Of a stretch of 64,000 nt of DNA, positions 49,894 to 58,247 are shown piece after piece. Position 1 is the stretch's first letter, and the number at the start of each line of letters is the position of its first letter. The DNA lies in assembly GCF_050389775.1 (NCBI RefSeq), contig NZ_CP177144.1, forward strand, positions 3,162,001 through 3,226,000, in the 5' to 3' direction. Origin of the DNA: Marinibacterium sp050389775. Lineage in GTDB: Bacteria > Pseudomonadota > Alphaproteobacteria > Rhodobacterales > Rhodobacteraceae. A model generated the notes under the pieces. That model made no database searches, was not told where the DNA came from, and saw only the letters and a program-made list of their open reading frames with translations. The position numbers were made by a program, and so were the translations under genes.

Positions 49894-50688
49894 ATGCGCA
49901 GATTTTTCGCCTCTCTCCTGGCCGCTTTCCTGGCCACCGGCCCGGCCCTGGCCGCCACCTGCGGCAACACGTCCTCTGGGTTCGAGGCCTGGAAAGCCGA
50001 TTTCGCCCGCACCGCCCAGGCCAGTGGCGTGGGACAAGCCGGGCTGCACGCGCTGGCCCAGTCGCAATATGCCTCGCGCACCATCTCTGCCGACCGCAAC
50101 CAGAAGAGCTTCAAGTATTCGCTCGACAAGTTCATGGAGATCCGCGGCGCCAACGTGATCGCCAGCCAGGGCCGCCAGCGCAAGGCCCAGAACCCCCAGT
50201 TCTACGCCTCGCTCGAACGGGTCTACGGCGTGCCGGCCGGGGTGCTGATCACCATTCACGGCATGGAAACGGGCTTTGGCCGGTTCATGGGCGACAGCCA
50301 GGTCGTGTCGGCCATCGTGACGCTGGCCTATGATTGCCGGCGCTCGGATTTCTTCATCCCCCATGCCCTGGGCGCGCTGCGGCTGGTCGACATGGGCTCG
50401 ATATCGACCCAGACCCTGGGCGCGCGCCATGGCGAGCTGGGCCATACCCAGTTCCTGCCGGGCAATGCGCTGACCTACGGGGTGGATGGCAACGGTGACG
50501 GGCGGGTCAATTTCTATGACCTCTCCGATGCCATGGCCTCGACCGCCAATTTCCTGCGCCAGAAGGGCTGGCGCCCGGGCCAGGGTTATCAACCGGGCGA
50601 GCCGAATTATGCCGTGCTGCAGCAATGGAACGCGGCCACGGTCTATCAGCAGACCATTGCCATCGTCGCCGCGCGGATCGACGGCTAA
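49894..50688 (+). CDS. Lytic murein transglycosylase, MltB type
   Basis: 264 residues with a signal peptide (ending GPALAATC; no lipobox). The catalytic Glu125 is in ITIHGMETGFGRFMGD, and GELGHTQFLPGNALTYGVDG and DLSDAMASTANFLRQKGW are family motifs. It cleaves glycan strands with formation of anhydromuramic ends. ATG 49894 follows TTAAGGACACTCGGC. It is shorter than E. coli MltB and lacks the lipoprotein anchor. Its stop overlaps the convergent DUF3445 gene by 4 nt. Confidence 0.9.
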   Translation: MRRFFASLLAAFLATGPALAATCGNTSSGFEAWKADFARTAQASGVGQAGLHALAQSQYASRTISADRNQKSFKYSLDKFMEIRGANVIASQGRQRKAQNPQFYASLERVYGVPAGVLITIHGMETGFGRFMGDSQVVSAIVTLAYDCRRSDFFIPHALGALRLVDMGSISTQTLGARHGELGHTQFLPGNALTYGVDGNGDGRVNFYDLSDAMASTANFLRQKGWRPGQGYQPGEPNYAVLQQWNAATVYQQTIAIVAARIDG

Positions 50689-51476
50689 GTCGGCGGCGCG
50701 TCGTCCCCTGTCCCTGCGGCGGCTCCGGTCCCTGCGGCGGCCCCTGTCCCTGCGGCGGCTTCGGTCCGGCGCAGGACGAAGGTGTGGATGGTAAAGACCA
50801 CGGCCCGGGTCACCGGCAGGCGCAGGATGCATTGGCGTTCGCTGCGCAAATAGGGCATCGGCCCGTCGCGGCGCAGATCGGGCTTGGCGCTTTCGCTGAG
50901 CGGTTGATGCAGGTCCGGCCGGGCATAGTTCAGCACGTTGAACCGCCACAGCGGGCGCCCGGGCTGGACCCCGTCGAAGAGGCGCTGCACCCGGCGGGCC
51001 AGCATGTCGTCATATTCGGCAACCGGCCGGTGAATGGCGATGAGCGGGCGCATGAATTTCTCGGCGAGGGTCCAGCTGGCCGGAAAGCACAGCGCGGCCG
51101 CCGTCAGCACGTGTTCATCGCCGCGTTTTTCCAGGATGCAGAGGTCTTCCTGCACCAGCCGGCCCAGCGTGCCCATCGGATCGCCCCGGTCGATGGCCAC
51201 CACCACCCCGTCGGGCCGGGTGACGCGATCGGTCGCACCGGGGTATTCGGCGGCCAGCACCGCGTCGAGCAGCTCTTCGGCCGCCGGCCCGGCGCCGGCA
51301 TCCATGGCCAGCACCGCGTCGCGCCGGTCGCGCAACAGCCGGTCGCGTTCGGCCATCTGCCCGGCAAAGGCCTCGTCCCGCATCAGCCAATGGGCCTCGC
51401 CCAGGGGCGAGATGCCCGGCAAAGGTTTCTGGGCGCCCGTGTCATAGGGCAGCCTGGTCTGGAAAACGCCTGTCAT
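50685..51476 (-). CDS. DUF3445 heme-dependent oxidative N-demethylase family protein
   Basis: 263 residues. Family motifs are ISPLGEAHWLMRDEAF, ALCFPASWTLAEKFMRPLIAIHRP (His as probable heme ligand), and LWRFNVLNYARPDLHQP. Relatives include the alpha subunit of the methylamine-type monooxygenase that removes a methyl group from dimethylamine. No other subunit genes are nearby. The C-terminus has three AAAGTG repeats from an 18-bp tandem repeat at the very end of the gene. Confidence 0.85.
   Translation of the reverse strand: MTGVFQTRLPYDTGAQKPLPGISPLGEAHWLMRDEAFAGQMAERDRLLRDRRDAVLAMDAGAGPAAEELLDAVLAAEYPGATDRVTRPDGVVVAIDRGDPMGTLGRLVQEDLCILEKRGDEHVLTAAALCFPASWTLAEKFMRPLIAIHRPVAEYDDMLARRVQRLFDGVQPGRPLWRFNVLNYARPDLHQPLSESAKPDLRRDGPMPYLRSERQCILRLPVTRAVVFTIHTFVLRRTEAAAGTGAAAGTGAAAGTGDDAPPT
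50707..50760. repeat. Three-unit 18-bp tandem repeat inside the DUF3445 gene tail
   Basis: Three units of the CCTGTCCCTGCGGCGGCT type (50707, 50725, 50743) plus a partial fourth. They encode the AAAGTG repeats at the C-terminus of the protein on the minus strand, close to its stop codon. Confidence 0.9.
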
Positions 51477-51531
51477 GCCGGTACATTAGGGGCCTTGCCG
51501 CAACGCCGCAATCGCGCCGCGGCGGCAGGGC

Positions 51532-51855
51532 TCAGCGCGGCCGGTGCAGCGGCGGATGCGGCCGGGGGCCAGGCCCCGGGCCGGGTCGCGGCGGGCGTAC
51601 ACCCGGGCCAGGCCCCGGGCCGGGGCGTGGCGGGCGGATGCCCGGGCCGGGACCGGGCCCCGGACGCGGCGGACGCACCCCCGGCCCCGGGCGCGGCGGC
51701 GGCAACGGCCGGTCATAATAATAATCGTTCCAGCCCATCGAATCGTAATAGATCCCGCCGCCCACCGACACGGTGCCCGGCTGGCATCCGGCCAGCAGCA
51801 GCGCCCCGGCGACCAGCCCGGCCATCAGCCCCGTCCTGCCTGTGATCCCGCCCAT
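51532..51855 (-). CDS. Proline/glycine-rich lipoprotein
   Basis: About 107 residues. Lipoprotein signal with the lipobox LLLAGC, a short GGGIYYDSMGWNDYYYD segment, then a C-terminal tail of repeated RPGPGPG and VRPP units. ATG 51855 has GAGGGGGAAACGC in front; a GTG at 51870 would overlap the previous stop as GTGA. Function unknown; the extended Pro-rich tail may reach through the peptidoglycan. The repeats at DNA level are highly GC and could be unstable. Confidence 0.75.
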   Translation of the reverse strand: MGGITGRTGLMAGLVAGALLLAGCQPGTVSVGGGIYYDSMGWNDYYYDRPLPPPRPGPGVRPPRPGPGPGPGIRPPRPGPGPGPGVRPPRPGPGPGPRPHPPLHRPR

Positions 51856-51866
51856 GCGTTTCCCCC

Positions 51867-52478
51867 TCACCGCGCGGCCCGGAACGAGCCGTAGATCTCG
51901 TTGACCGGCCCCAGCCAGGCCGGATCGGCGCCGTCTTCGATCACGGTGACCGACACGGCGACGCGCGGCCCCGGCAGCTCGATCGTGACGGCGGTAAAGG
52001 CCACGCCACGCCCGTTGCGCCGGCCCGAACCGGTAAAGCGCATGGCGTCCAGCCCGCCGACGCGGGCGGCCGTGCGACCGGTCATCACCGGGTCGCGCAC
52101 CAGGTGCGGCCCGATATCGCGCAGGTAATCGGCGGCCTGGTCCATCGTGGTCACGCCCCGGGGCACGATGAAGCCGACCCAGACATGATCATCGGCCGTG
52201 GGCTGCAGGCCGATGATGCGGGCGACCGGGCGGGCCACGTCGGTTTCGGGATCGGCGACAAGCCGGTCGCCACCGCTGCGCAGGGTCCAGAAATCGGGGG
52301 CATCGAAGGTGAACAGCGCCCGTCCGGCCTCGGTATAGGTCACCGGCACCTGGGCCTCGGCCGGCCGGGCCAGCCCCAGGCCGAACCCCAGCCCAATTCC
52401 CGGCACAAGCACCGTGGCACAGGCCAGCGCAAGGCCGCGCCACCCCCGCCGGGCCGGTCTGTCGTCACGCTCACTCAT
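51867..52478 (-). CDS. Exported protein, unknown function
   Basis: About 203 residues. Basic start (SERDDRPARRGWRG), then one hydrophobic signal or anchor helix ending ARPAEAQ, then a mature domain of mixed strands and helices (FTFDAPDFWTLRSGGDRL, VWVGFIVPRGVTTMDQAADYL). There are no cysteines or catalytic motif in the mature part. It is 11 nt upstream of the lipoprotein gene, so the two form an operon. ATG 52478 follows GAGGGAGA. Confidence 0.72.
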   Translation of the reverse strand: MSERDDRPARRGWRGLALACATVLVPGIGLGFGLGLARPAEAQVPVTYTEAGRALFTFDAPDFWTLRSGGDRLVADPETDVARPVARIIGLQPTADDHVWVGFIVPRGVTTMDQAADYLRDIGPHLVRDPVMTGRTAARVGGLDAMRFTGSGRRNGRGVAFTAVTIELPGPRVAVSVTVIEDGADPAWLGPVNEIYGSFRAAR

Positions 52479-52631
52479 CACCCGTCTCCCTCGTTCGTTG
52501 CGGCCATATTCGGGAACCGGGCACGACTTGTAAACCATTGCCAACCCCATGGGCCGGAACGAAAAAGGGCGCGGCGACCCTGCGGCCCCGCGCCCTTGGC
52601 ATTACTGTCGGGGCATCAAGCCCCGGCCGGG

Positions 52632-53231
52632 TCAGCCGCGCAGGCGGTTGACCAGCTTCCAGGTGGCCGGCAGCAGCAGCGCCGCCAGGGCCAGCTTGAT
52701 CGCGTCACCGACCAGGAAGGGCGTCAGGCCCCATTCCAGGATCGGCTTGTCCCAGCCGTACAGCATGCCCAGCCAGATCAGGCCCGGCACGTAGATGATG
52801 ACATTGCCCAGCAGCAGCGCCGCGGCCATCTTGCCCATCGACCGGTCCCAGCCGCGCTGCGCCAGCGCGCCCAGGGCCAGGGTGGCCAGGACATAGCCCA
52901 CCAGGTAGCCGCCGGTGCCGCCCATCATGTATTCCAGACCCGCGGCCTCGGCCGAGCTGCCGGCAAAGACATCGAACCCCAATGCGCCAAGCAGCATGTA
53001 GCCCAGGATCGTCACCAGGCCGAGCCGCGCGCCATAGGCCGCGCCGACGGTGAGCACGGCGAATGTGCCCATGGTGATCGGCACCGGCCACATCGGCACC
53101 TTGATCTTGGCGGCAACCGCCAGCAGGGCAATGCCCAGAACGACCAGCGCCAGCTGGCTCACACGGCGCGCGGCGCCCGAACGGGGGGCCAGCACATCGG
53201 CGAGGGTCGGCACGGAAACGGCTTGGGTCAT
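52632..53231 (-). CDS. bioY: Biotin transporter BioY
   Basis: 199 residues with six membrane helices. The family motifs are IKVPMWPVPITMGTFAVLTVG, GGTGGYLVGYVLA and WGLTPFLVGDAIKLALAALLLP. BioY is the biotin-binding S-component of an ECF transporter and can work without or with BioMN; neither gene is beside it. GGACTGGAGGAACACCC precedes the ATG. I see no BioR-type TTATNTATAA operator in the short upstream space. Confidence 0.92.
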   Translation of the reverse strand: MTQAVSVPTLADVLAPRSGAARRVSQLALVVLGIALLAVAAKIKVPMWPVPITMGTFAVLTVGAAYGARLGLVTILGYMLLGALGFDVFAGSSAEAAGLEYMMGGTGGYLVGYVLATLALGALAQRGWDRSMGKMAAALLLGNVIIYVPGLIWLGMLYGWDKPILEWGLTPFLVGDAIKLALAALLLPATWKLVNRLRG

Positions 53232-53287
53232 GGGTGTTCCTCCAGTCCTTCTTGTTCAGACGCCGGCTTGATGCCCGTTCGGCATCG

Positions 53288-53770
53288 TCATCGCAAGCAC
53301 GATTTCGCGCCTGCAGAATCCGCCATATCGGCCCCGGGGCCGTCCGCCAGGCGCCGGTAGGCCGAGACCATGCGGTAGGACTTGCGCGGGCCGTCGACCT
53401 GCCAGGTCGTGTGGAATTCGGCCAGGGCATTGGCGCTCAACAGGAATTCGTAATCGACCACGTAGCGATCGGGATCGCACCAATGATCGGCCCGCCCGCC
53501 CCGGGCCGGCACCTGGTGAAAGAACCGGCCGTCGTCGAAGAACACCGCCAGGTCCGCCCCCCAGCGATAGCGCCGCTCGGCCGTGAACCGCCCCTGCCCC
53601 TCGATCTGCAACGTGCCCGTCTCGACCTGCACGAACCCATCGCCCTCGGCCGTCCAGCGGGCGGTGCCCGTGAACCGGGCCGGCGGGCCGAGCGCGTCTT
53701 CGATGTGCCGCTCCAGCGTCCAGCTGCCGGCGAAATCCCCGGCCACGCAGGGCCGCCCTGTCCCAGTCAT
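53288..53770 (-). CDS. DUF6314 family protein
   Basis: About 160 residues, cytoplasmic, a small beta-barrel-like fold: FAGSWTLERHIED, WTAEGDGFVQVETGTLQIEG, ERRYRWGADLAVFFDDGRFFH and DRYVVDYEFLLSANALAEFHTTWQVDGPRKSY. These match the DUF6314 pattern common in this family of bacteria, of unknown function. ATG 53770 follows AAGGGAGG; an upstream start at 53800 is less likely. It is divergent from purB. Confidence 0.8.
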   Translation of the reverse strand: MTGTGRPCVAGDFAGSWTLERHIEDALGPPARFTGTARWTAEGDGFVQVETGTLQIEGQGRFTAERRYRWGADLAVFFDDGRFFHQVPARGGRADHWCDPDRYVVDYEFLLSANALAEFHTTWQVDGPRKSYRMVSAYRRLADGPGADMADSAGAKSCLR

Positions 53771-53844
53771 CCGCGCCTCCCTTGCCGTTGCGCGGCACAC
53801 AGTCTATAGCCCCGCACGACTTCCCCACAACCAGGATGCATTGC

Positions 53845-55149
53845 ATGATCCCGCGCTATTCCCGCCCCGACATGGTTTCCATCTGGTCGCCAGAGACGAA
53901 GTTCCGCATCTGGTACGAGATCGAGGCCCATGCCTGTGACGCCATGGCCGAGCTGGGCGTGATCCCCAAGGAAAACGCCGCCGCCGTGTGGAAAGCCAAG
54001 GATGTCGAATTCGATGTCGCGCGGATCGACGAGATCGAGGCCGTGACCAAGCATGACGTCATCGCCTTCCTGACCCACCTGGCCGAGATCATCGGCAATG
54101 ACGAGGCGCGCTTCGTTCACCAGGGCATGACCTCGTCCGACGTGCTGGACACGACGTTCAACGTCCAGCTGACCCGCGCGGCCGACATCCTGATCGCCGA
54201 TCTCGAAGGCCTGCTGGCCGCGCTCAAGCGCCGGGCCATCGAACACAAGGACACCGTGCGCATCGGCCGGTCGCACGGCATCCATGCCGAGCCGACGACC
54301 ATGGGCCTGACCTTTGCCCGGTTCTATGCCGAGATGGATCGCAACCTCAGCCGCATGCGCGACGCCCGGGCCGAGATTGCCACCGGCGCGATTTCCGGGG
54401 CCGTGGGCACCTTTGCCAATATCGACCCGCGGGTCGAGGAACATGTCTGCGACCAGATGGGCCTGGTGCCCGAGCCGATTTCCACCCAGGTCATCCCGCG
54501 CGACCGCCACGCGGCCTTCTTTGCCACGCTGGGCGTGATCGCCTCGTCGGTCGAGAACATCGCGACCGAAATCCGCCACATGCAGCGAACCGAAGTGCTG
54601 GAAGCCGAGGAATTCTTCAGCGCCGGCCAGAAGGGCTCGTCGGCCATGCCGCACAAGCGCAACCCGGTGCTGACCGAGAACCTGACCGGCCTGGCCCGGC
54701 TGGTGCGGTCGATGGCCCTGCCGGCGATGGAGAACGTGGCGCTCTGGCACGAGCGCGACATTTCCCATTCCTCGGTCGAGCGCAACATCGGCCCCGATGC
54801 GACCGTGACGCTCGATTTCGCCCTGGCCCGGCTGACCGGGGTGATCGACAAGCTGGTGGTCTATCCCGACAACATGCTGGCCAACATGAACAAGTTCCGC
54901 GGGCTGGTGATGTCGCAGCGGGTTCTGCTGGCGCTGACCCAGGCCGGTGTCAGCCGCGAGGACAGCTACAAGCTGGTCCAGCGCAACGCCATGAAGGTCT
55001 GGGAAGAAGGCAAGGATTTCAAGACCGAGCTGCTGGGTGATGCCGATGTGACCGCCGCGCTGTCGGCCGAGGAGATCGAGGAGAAATTCGATCTGGGCTA
55101 TCACACCAAGCATGTCGACACGATCTTCGCCCGCGTCTTCGGCGAGTGA
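53845..55149 (+). CDS. purB: Adenylosuccinate lyase
   Basis: 434 residues of the fumarase/aspartase superfamily. The signature loop is GSSAMPHKRNPV with the catalytic Ser, plus HQGMTSSDVLDT and RSHGIHAEPTTMG. It acts twice in purine synthesis, releasing fumarate from SAICAR and from adenylosuccinate. ATG 53845 follows CCAGGA; the frame is open for 21 residues upstream but without homology. A strong terminator follows. Confidence 0.96.
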   Translation: MIPRYSRPDMVSIWSPETKFRIWYEIEAHACDAMAELGVIPKENAAAVWKAKDVEFDVARIDEIEAVTKHDVIAFLTHLAEIIGNDEARFVHQGMTSSDVLDTTFNVQLTRAADILIADLEGLLAALKRRAIEHKDTVRIGRSHGIHAEPTTMGLTFARFYAEMDRNLSRMRDARAEIATGAISGAVGTFANIDPRVEEHVCDQMGLVPEPISTQVIPRDRHAAFFATLGVIASSVENIATEIRHMQRTEVLEAEEFFSAGQKGSSAMPHKRNPVLTENLTGLARLVRSMALPAMENVALWHERDISHSSVERNIGPDATVTLDFALARLTGVIDKLVVYPDNMLANMNKFRGLVMSQRVLLALTQAGVSREDSYKLVQRNAMKVWEEGKDFKTELLGDADVTAALSAEEIEEKFDLGYHTKHVDTIFARVFGE

Positions 55150-55212
55150 TCGCGCCACGGGCGGCGGATCGCGGATCCGCGCGCCCGAACCGGCGGCAAA
55201 AGGCCCATCACA

Positions 55213-55242
55213 GACCCCGGCACGCGCGGCCGGGGTCTTTTT
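55213..55242 (+). terminator. Intrinsic terminator of purB
   Basis: GACCCCGGC and GCCGGGGTC form a perfect 9-bp stem with a 7-nt loop, followed by five Ts, 64 bp after the purB stop. Confidence 0.88.
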
Positions 55243-55321
55243 CGTTCGGGAACGGCCCGGCCTCTGTTACCCTCGGGCCACCCGGCGGCGGATGCTCCCT
55301 GCCGGCCCACAGGAGGATGCC

Positions 55322-55480
55322 ATGACCGTCAAGACCGCACTTGCCGCACTTGCCCTGACCTGCCTGCCCGCCCTGGGCTTTGCCGAATGCAACTGGAGCA
55401 AGCAGCAGGCCCAGAGCTGCGCTCCGGGCACGACCTGGGACAGCGAAGCCATGGCCTGTGTCGACCAGGTGACCAGCTAG
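55322..55480 (+). CDS. Tiny secreted Cys protein (52 residues)
   Basis: A very strong ribosome site, CAGGAGGATGCC, precedes the ATG. A signal peptide (ending GFAEC) leaves about 32 residues with three cysteines. SCAPGTTWDSEAMACVDQV has the C-x2-G-x2-W/F-D-x5-C-V layout seen in chitin-binding type-14 modules and shared with the next gene. Function unknown; it could be a small extracellular or outer-surface peptide. Confidence 0.75.
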   Translation: MTVKTALAALALTCLPALGFAECNWSKQQAQSCAPGTTWDSEAMACVDQVTS

Positions 55481-55674
55481 GCCACCGCCCCCAAGGCCGG
55501 GCGCGCCCGCCGCATGGGCGGGGCGCCTGGCCGGGATGATCACGGTTTCGTGATGAACCGTCAGGGCCCCGGACACGACCCATAAGCGCAAACGATGCAC
55601 AATCCCGGCGGGTTTCGCCTGCCGTTCCCTTCCTGCGGGTCCTGCCCGACACGCGTCAGACATTGGAGTATCCC

Positions 55675-56229
55675 ATGCGCAAGCTCACCGCCCTCGCCCT
55701 GACCTCGGCCGTGACCGCGGCCATTGCCATCCCCGGCCTGGCCCTGGCCGCCGGATCGGGCAGCGACGCCCCGCCCAAGCCGACCGAGACCACCAAGACC
55801 TGCCTCTTCGGCAAGGTCTTCGACCCGGCGACCAAGAAATGCGTCAAGGTCGAGAAAAGCTCGGCCCTGGACCCGGACCTGCTTTACGGCGCCGTGCGCG
55901 AGCTGGCCTATGCCGGGGAATACGACCGTGCCCAGCAAGTGCTGTCGGTGATGGACCAGGACGACGACCGGGTGCTGACCTACTGGGGCTTCACCCACCG
56001 CAAGATGGGCCATGACGCCCTGGCCGAAGAGTATTACCAGCAGGCCCTGGCCAGCAATCCCGACAATATCCTGGCGCGCTCCTACATGGGCCAGGGCTAT
56101 GTCGCCCAGGGCCGCATCGAAGAGGCCATCACCCAGTGGAAGGAAATCGTCGCCCGTGGCGGGGACAAGACCTGGGCCGAGGCTTCGCTGCGCGAGGCGA
56201 TCATGACGGGCATGACCTACAGCTACTGA
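55675..56229 (+). CDS. Secreted TPR protein with a Cys-pair module
   Basis: 184 residues. Signal peptide ends LALAAGSG. Then TCLFGKVFDPATKKCVKVEK, a Cys-pair module like that in the preceding gene, then two to three tetratricopeptide-like repeats (AGEYDRAQQVLSVM; MGHDALAEEYYQQALASNPD; QGRIEEAITQWKEIV). GGAG precedes the ATG. TPRs bind proteins, so this is probably a periplasmic adaptor; the Cys module may bind a glycan or only be a disulfide knot. Confidence 0.8.
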   Translation: MRKLTALALTSAVTAAIAIPGLALAAGSGSDAPPKPTETTKTCLFGKVFDPATKKCVKVEKSSALDPDLLYGAVRELAYAGEYDRAQQVLSVMDQDDDRVLTYWGFTHRKMGHDALAEEYYQQALASNPDNILARSYMGQGYVAQGRIEEAITQWKEIVARGGDKTWAEASLREAIMTGMTYSY

Positions 56230-56294
56230 ACTTAGCCGTTTCTTTACGCCTGCCGGTCTAGTGTCGGCGTCGACGATACAGGCAAGAGCAGGCT

Positions 56295-57419
56295 ATGCAG
56301 AACGAAGTTGGCTCACAGCTTCCCATGGCGATGGACTTCGGTTCATCGCCACTGGAAGATCTATCCTCCGGCCCGTCCCCTATGAACCACGGCGGCGGCA
56401 GGGCGTCCTCTCTCAACAGCGTGTCCAAGGCGGCGATTGTCGTGCGGCTGCTGCTCAAGGAAGGCGCGGACATTCCCCTTGAACAATTGCCCGAGGACCT
56501 GCAGGCCAAGCTGGCCCAGCAGATGAGCCGGATGGGCCTTGTCGACCGCGACACGCTTGAAGACGTGCTTCAGGAATTCGCCTCGCAGGTCGATGGCGTG
56601 GGGCTGCATTTCCCCCACGGGCTGCATGCGGCCATCGAATCGCTGGATGGCCGGATCAGCGTCAAGACGGCGGACAAGCTGCGCAAGGCGGCGGGCATGC
56701 CGAAATCCGGCGATCCCTGGCCCCGGCTGATGGACCGAACCGAGGCCGAGCTGGCCGAGATCATGAAGGGCGAAAGCATCGAGGTGGCGGCCGTGCTGCT
56801 GTCGAAGCTGAGCACCGAAAAGGCCGCGGCGCTGCTGGGCCTGCTGCCCGGGCCGATGGCGCGCAAGATCACCCATGCGGTGTCGCTGACGCGCAACGTG
56901 ACCCCCGACGCCGTACTGCGCATCGGCCAGTCGCTGGCCGAGCAATTCGACGACCAGCCCGACCTGGCCTTTGATGTCGGGCCCGACGAACGGCTGGGCG
57001 CGATCCTGAACCGCACCTCGGCCTCGGTGCGCGACGAGGTGCTGGGCGCGCTCGACGAGGTCGACCAGCCGTTCAGCACCCAGGTCAAGCGCCACATCTT
57101 CACCTTTGAACATATCCCCGACCGGATCGATCCGATGGATGTGCCCAAGATCATCCGCTCGGCCGACCAGATGACGCTGGTCACGGCCCTGGCCGGCTGC
57201 GAGGCGGCCGGTTACGGCGAGGTGGCGGAATTCATCTATCGCAACCTGTCGACGCGGATGTCGGACAACCTGAAGGAAGAGACCAACGAGATCGGCACCG
57301 TACGGGCCGAGGATGTCGAGGCGGCGATGCAACAGGTGATCGAGGCGATCAACGGCGAGGTGGAAAAGGGCGAGATCAAGCTGATCCCGATGGATGGCCC
57401 CGACGTCCAGGTCGACTGA
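56295..57419 (+). CDS. fliG: Flagellar motor switch protein FliG, orphan
   Basis: 374 residues. An extended, loose N-terminus (first 38 residues) precedes the FliG fold: LNSVSKAAIVVRLLLKEG, the middle domain, and the C-terminal torque region FTFEHIPDRIDPMDVPKIIRSADQMTL, close to the usual FliG charged stretch. FliG forms the rotor ring that contacts the stator. No other flagellar gene is near, so this is a dispersed or second copy. Its 3' end runs into a large tandem repeat array. Confidence 0.88.
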   Translation: MQNEVGSQLPMAMDFGSSPLEDLSSGPSPMNHGGGRASSLNSVSKAAIVVRLLLKEGADIPLEQLPEDLQAKLAQQMSRMGLVDRDTLEDVLQEFASQVDGVGLHFPHGLHAAIESLDGRISVKTADKLRKAAGMPKSGDPWPRLMDRTEAELAEIMKGESIEVAAVLLSKLSTEKAAALLGLLPGPMARKITHAVSLTRNVTPDAVLRIGQSLAEQFDDQPDLAFDVGPDERLGAILNRTSASVRDEVLGALDEVDQPFSTQVKRHIFTFEHIPDRIDPMDVPKIIRSADQMTLVTALAGCEAAGYGEVAEFIYRNLSTRMSDNLKEETNEIGTVRAEDVEAAMQQVIEAINGEVEKGEIKLIPMDGPDVQVD

Positions 57420-58170
57420 CGGCGTGCTCAGGGATGGCCCTGCGCGTCGTTGGCGGCGCTCTTGGTCGAACACGCGCGCCATTGATGGTGTCCGGGCGGA
57501 CGCGCGCGATACTGATAGCGCCCCCCGGTCGGACCTGGACGCCACTGACGGCGCCCCGCTCGGACCCGCGCGTCATTGACGGCTCGCTCGGTCGGACCCG
57601 TGCGTTACTGATGGCGCCCACGCTCGGGCTCGCGCGGCACTGACAGCGCCGCCTGGTCCGACCGGCACACCTCTGACGGCTCCTCCGCTCGGACCCGTGC
57701 GTCATTGACGGCGACCCCCGGTTCGACTTGCGCGCCGCTGATGGCGCCCCCGCTCGGACACGCGCGGCACTGACAGCGCCCACCGATCCGACCTGCACGC
57801 CACTGACGGCGCCCCGCTCGGACCCGCGCGTCATTGACGGCTCGCTCGGTCAGCCCCGTGCGTCACTGATCGCCCCCACGCTCGGGCTCGCGCGGCACTG
57901 ACAGCGCCGCCTGGTTCGACCTGCAAACCACTGACGGCCCCTCCGCTCGGACCCGTGCGTCATTAACGCCCCCCCGGTTCGGCTTGCACGCCGCTGATGG
58001 CGCCCCCGCTCGGACACGCGCGGCACTGGCAGCGCCCACCGATCCGACCTGCACGCCACTGATGGCGCTCCTGCTCGGACTCGTGCGCCACTGACAGCGA
58101 TCTCCGGTCCGACCTGCACGCCACCGACGGCGCCCCCCGGTTGGACCCGCGCACCCTGGTGGCGGCATGC
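57420..58170. repeat. Large minisatellite with 258-bp higher-order structure
   Basis: About 23 units of roughly 28-36 bp follow each other with no spacers, each containing a form of CACTGACGGCGCC after a CTCGGACC-type half. Units alternate long and short, and blocks recur at exactly 258 bp: for example GCCACTGACGGCGCCCCGCT at 57541 and 57799, and CACGCTCGGGCTCGCGCGGC after both 57601 and 57859. The fliG end (GTCGACTGACGGCG) matches the unit core, so the array probably grew from the gene's 3' end. Open frames across it are by-products. The last 77 bp before the next gene hold nothing else. Confidence 0.9.
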
Positions 58171-58247
58171 GGTGGCAGGTGATGGACAGCGGCCCGCCCC
58201 GGCCCTAAGACAGCAGCCATGCCTGCCGTTGCCCTCCTGTCCCGCGT

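Noticed and set aside
57376..58168. Minus-strand frames through the minisatellite encoding SERGAVSGVQV-like repeats
   Set aside because: They arise because the repeat is open in several frames; no ribosome site or known homology.
57420..58170. CRISPR array
   Set aside because: Units are contiguous and all related; there are no unique spacers and no cas genes.
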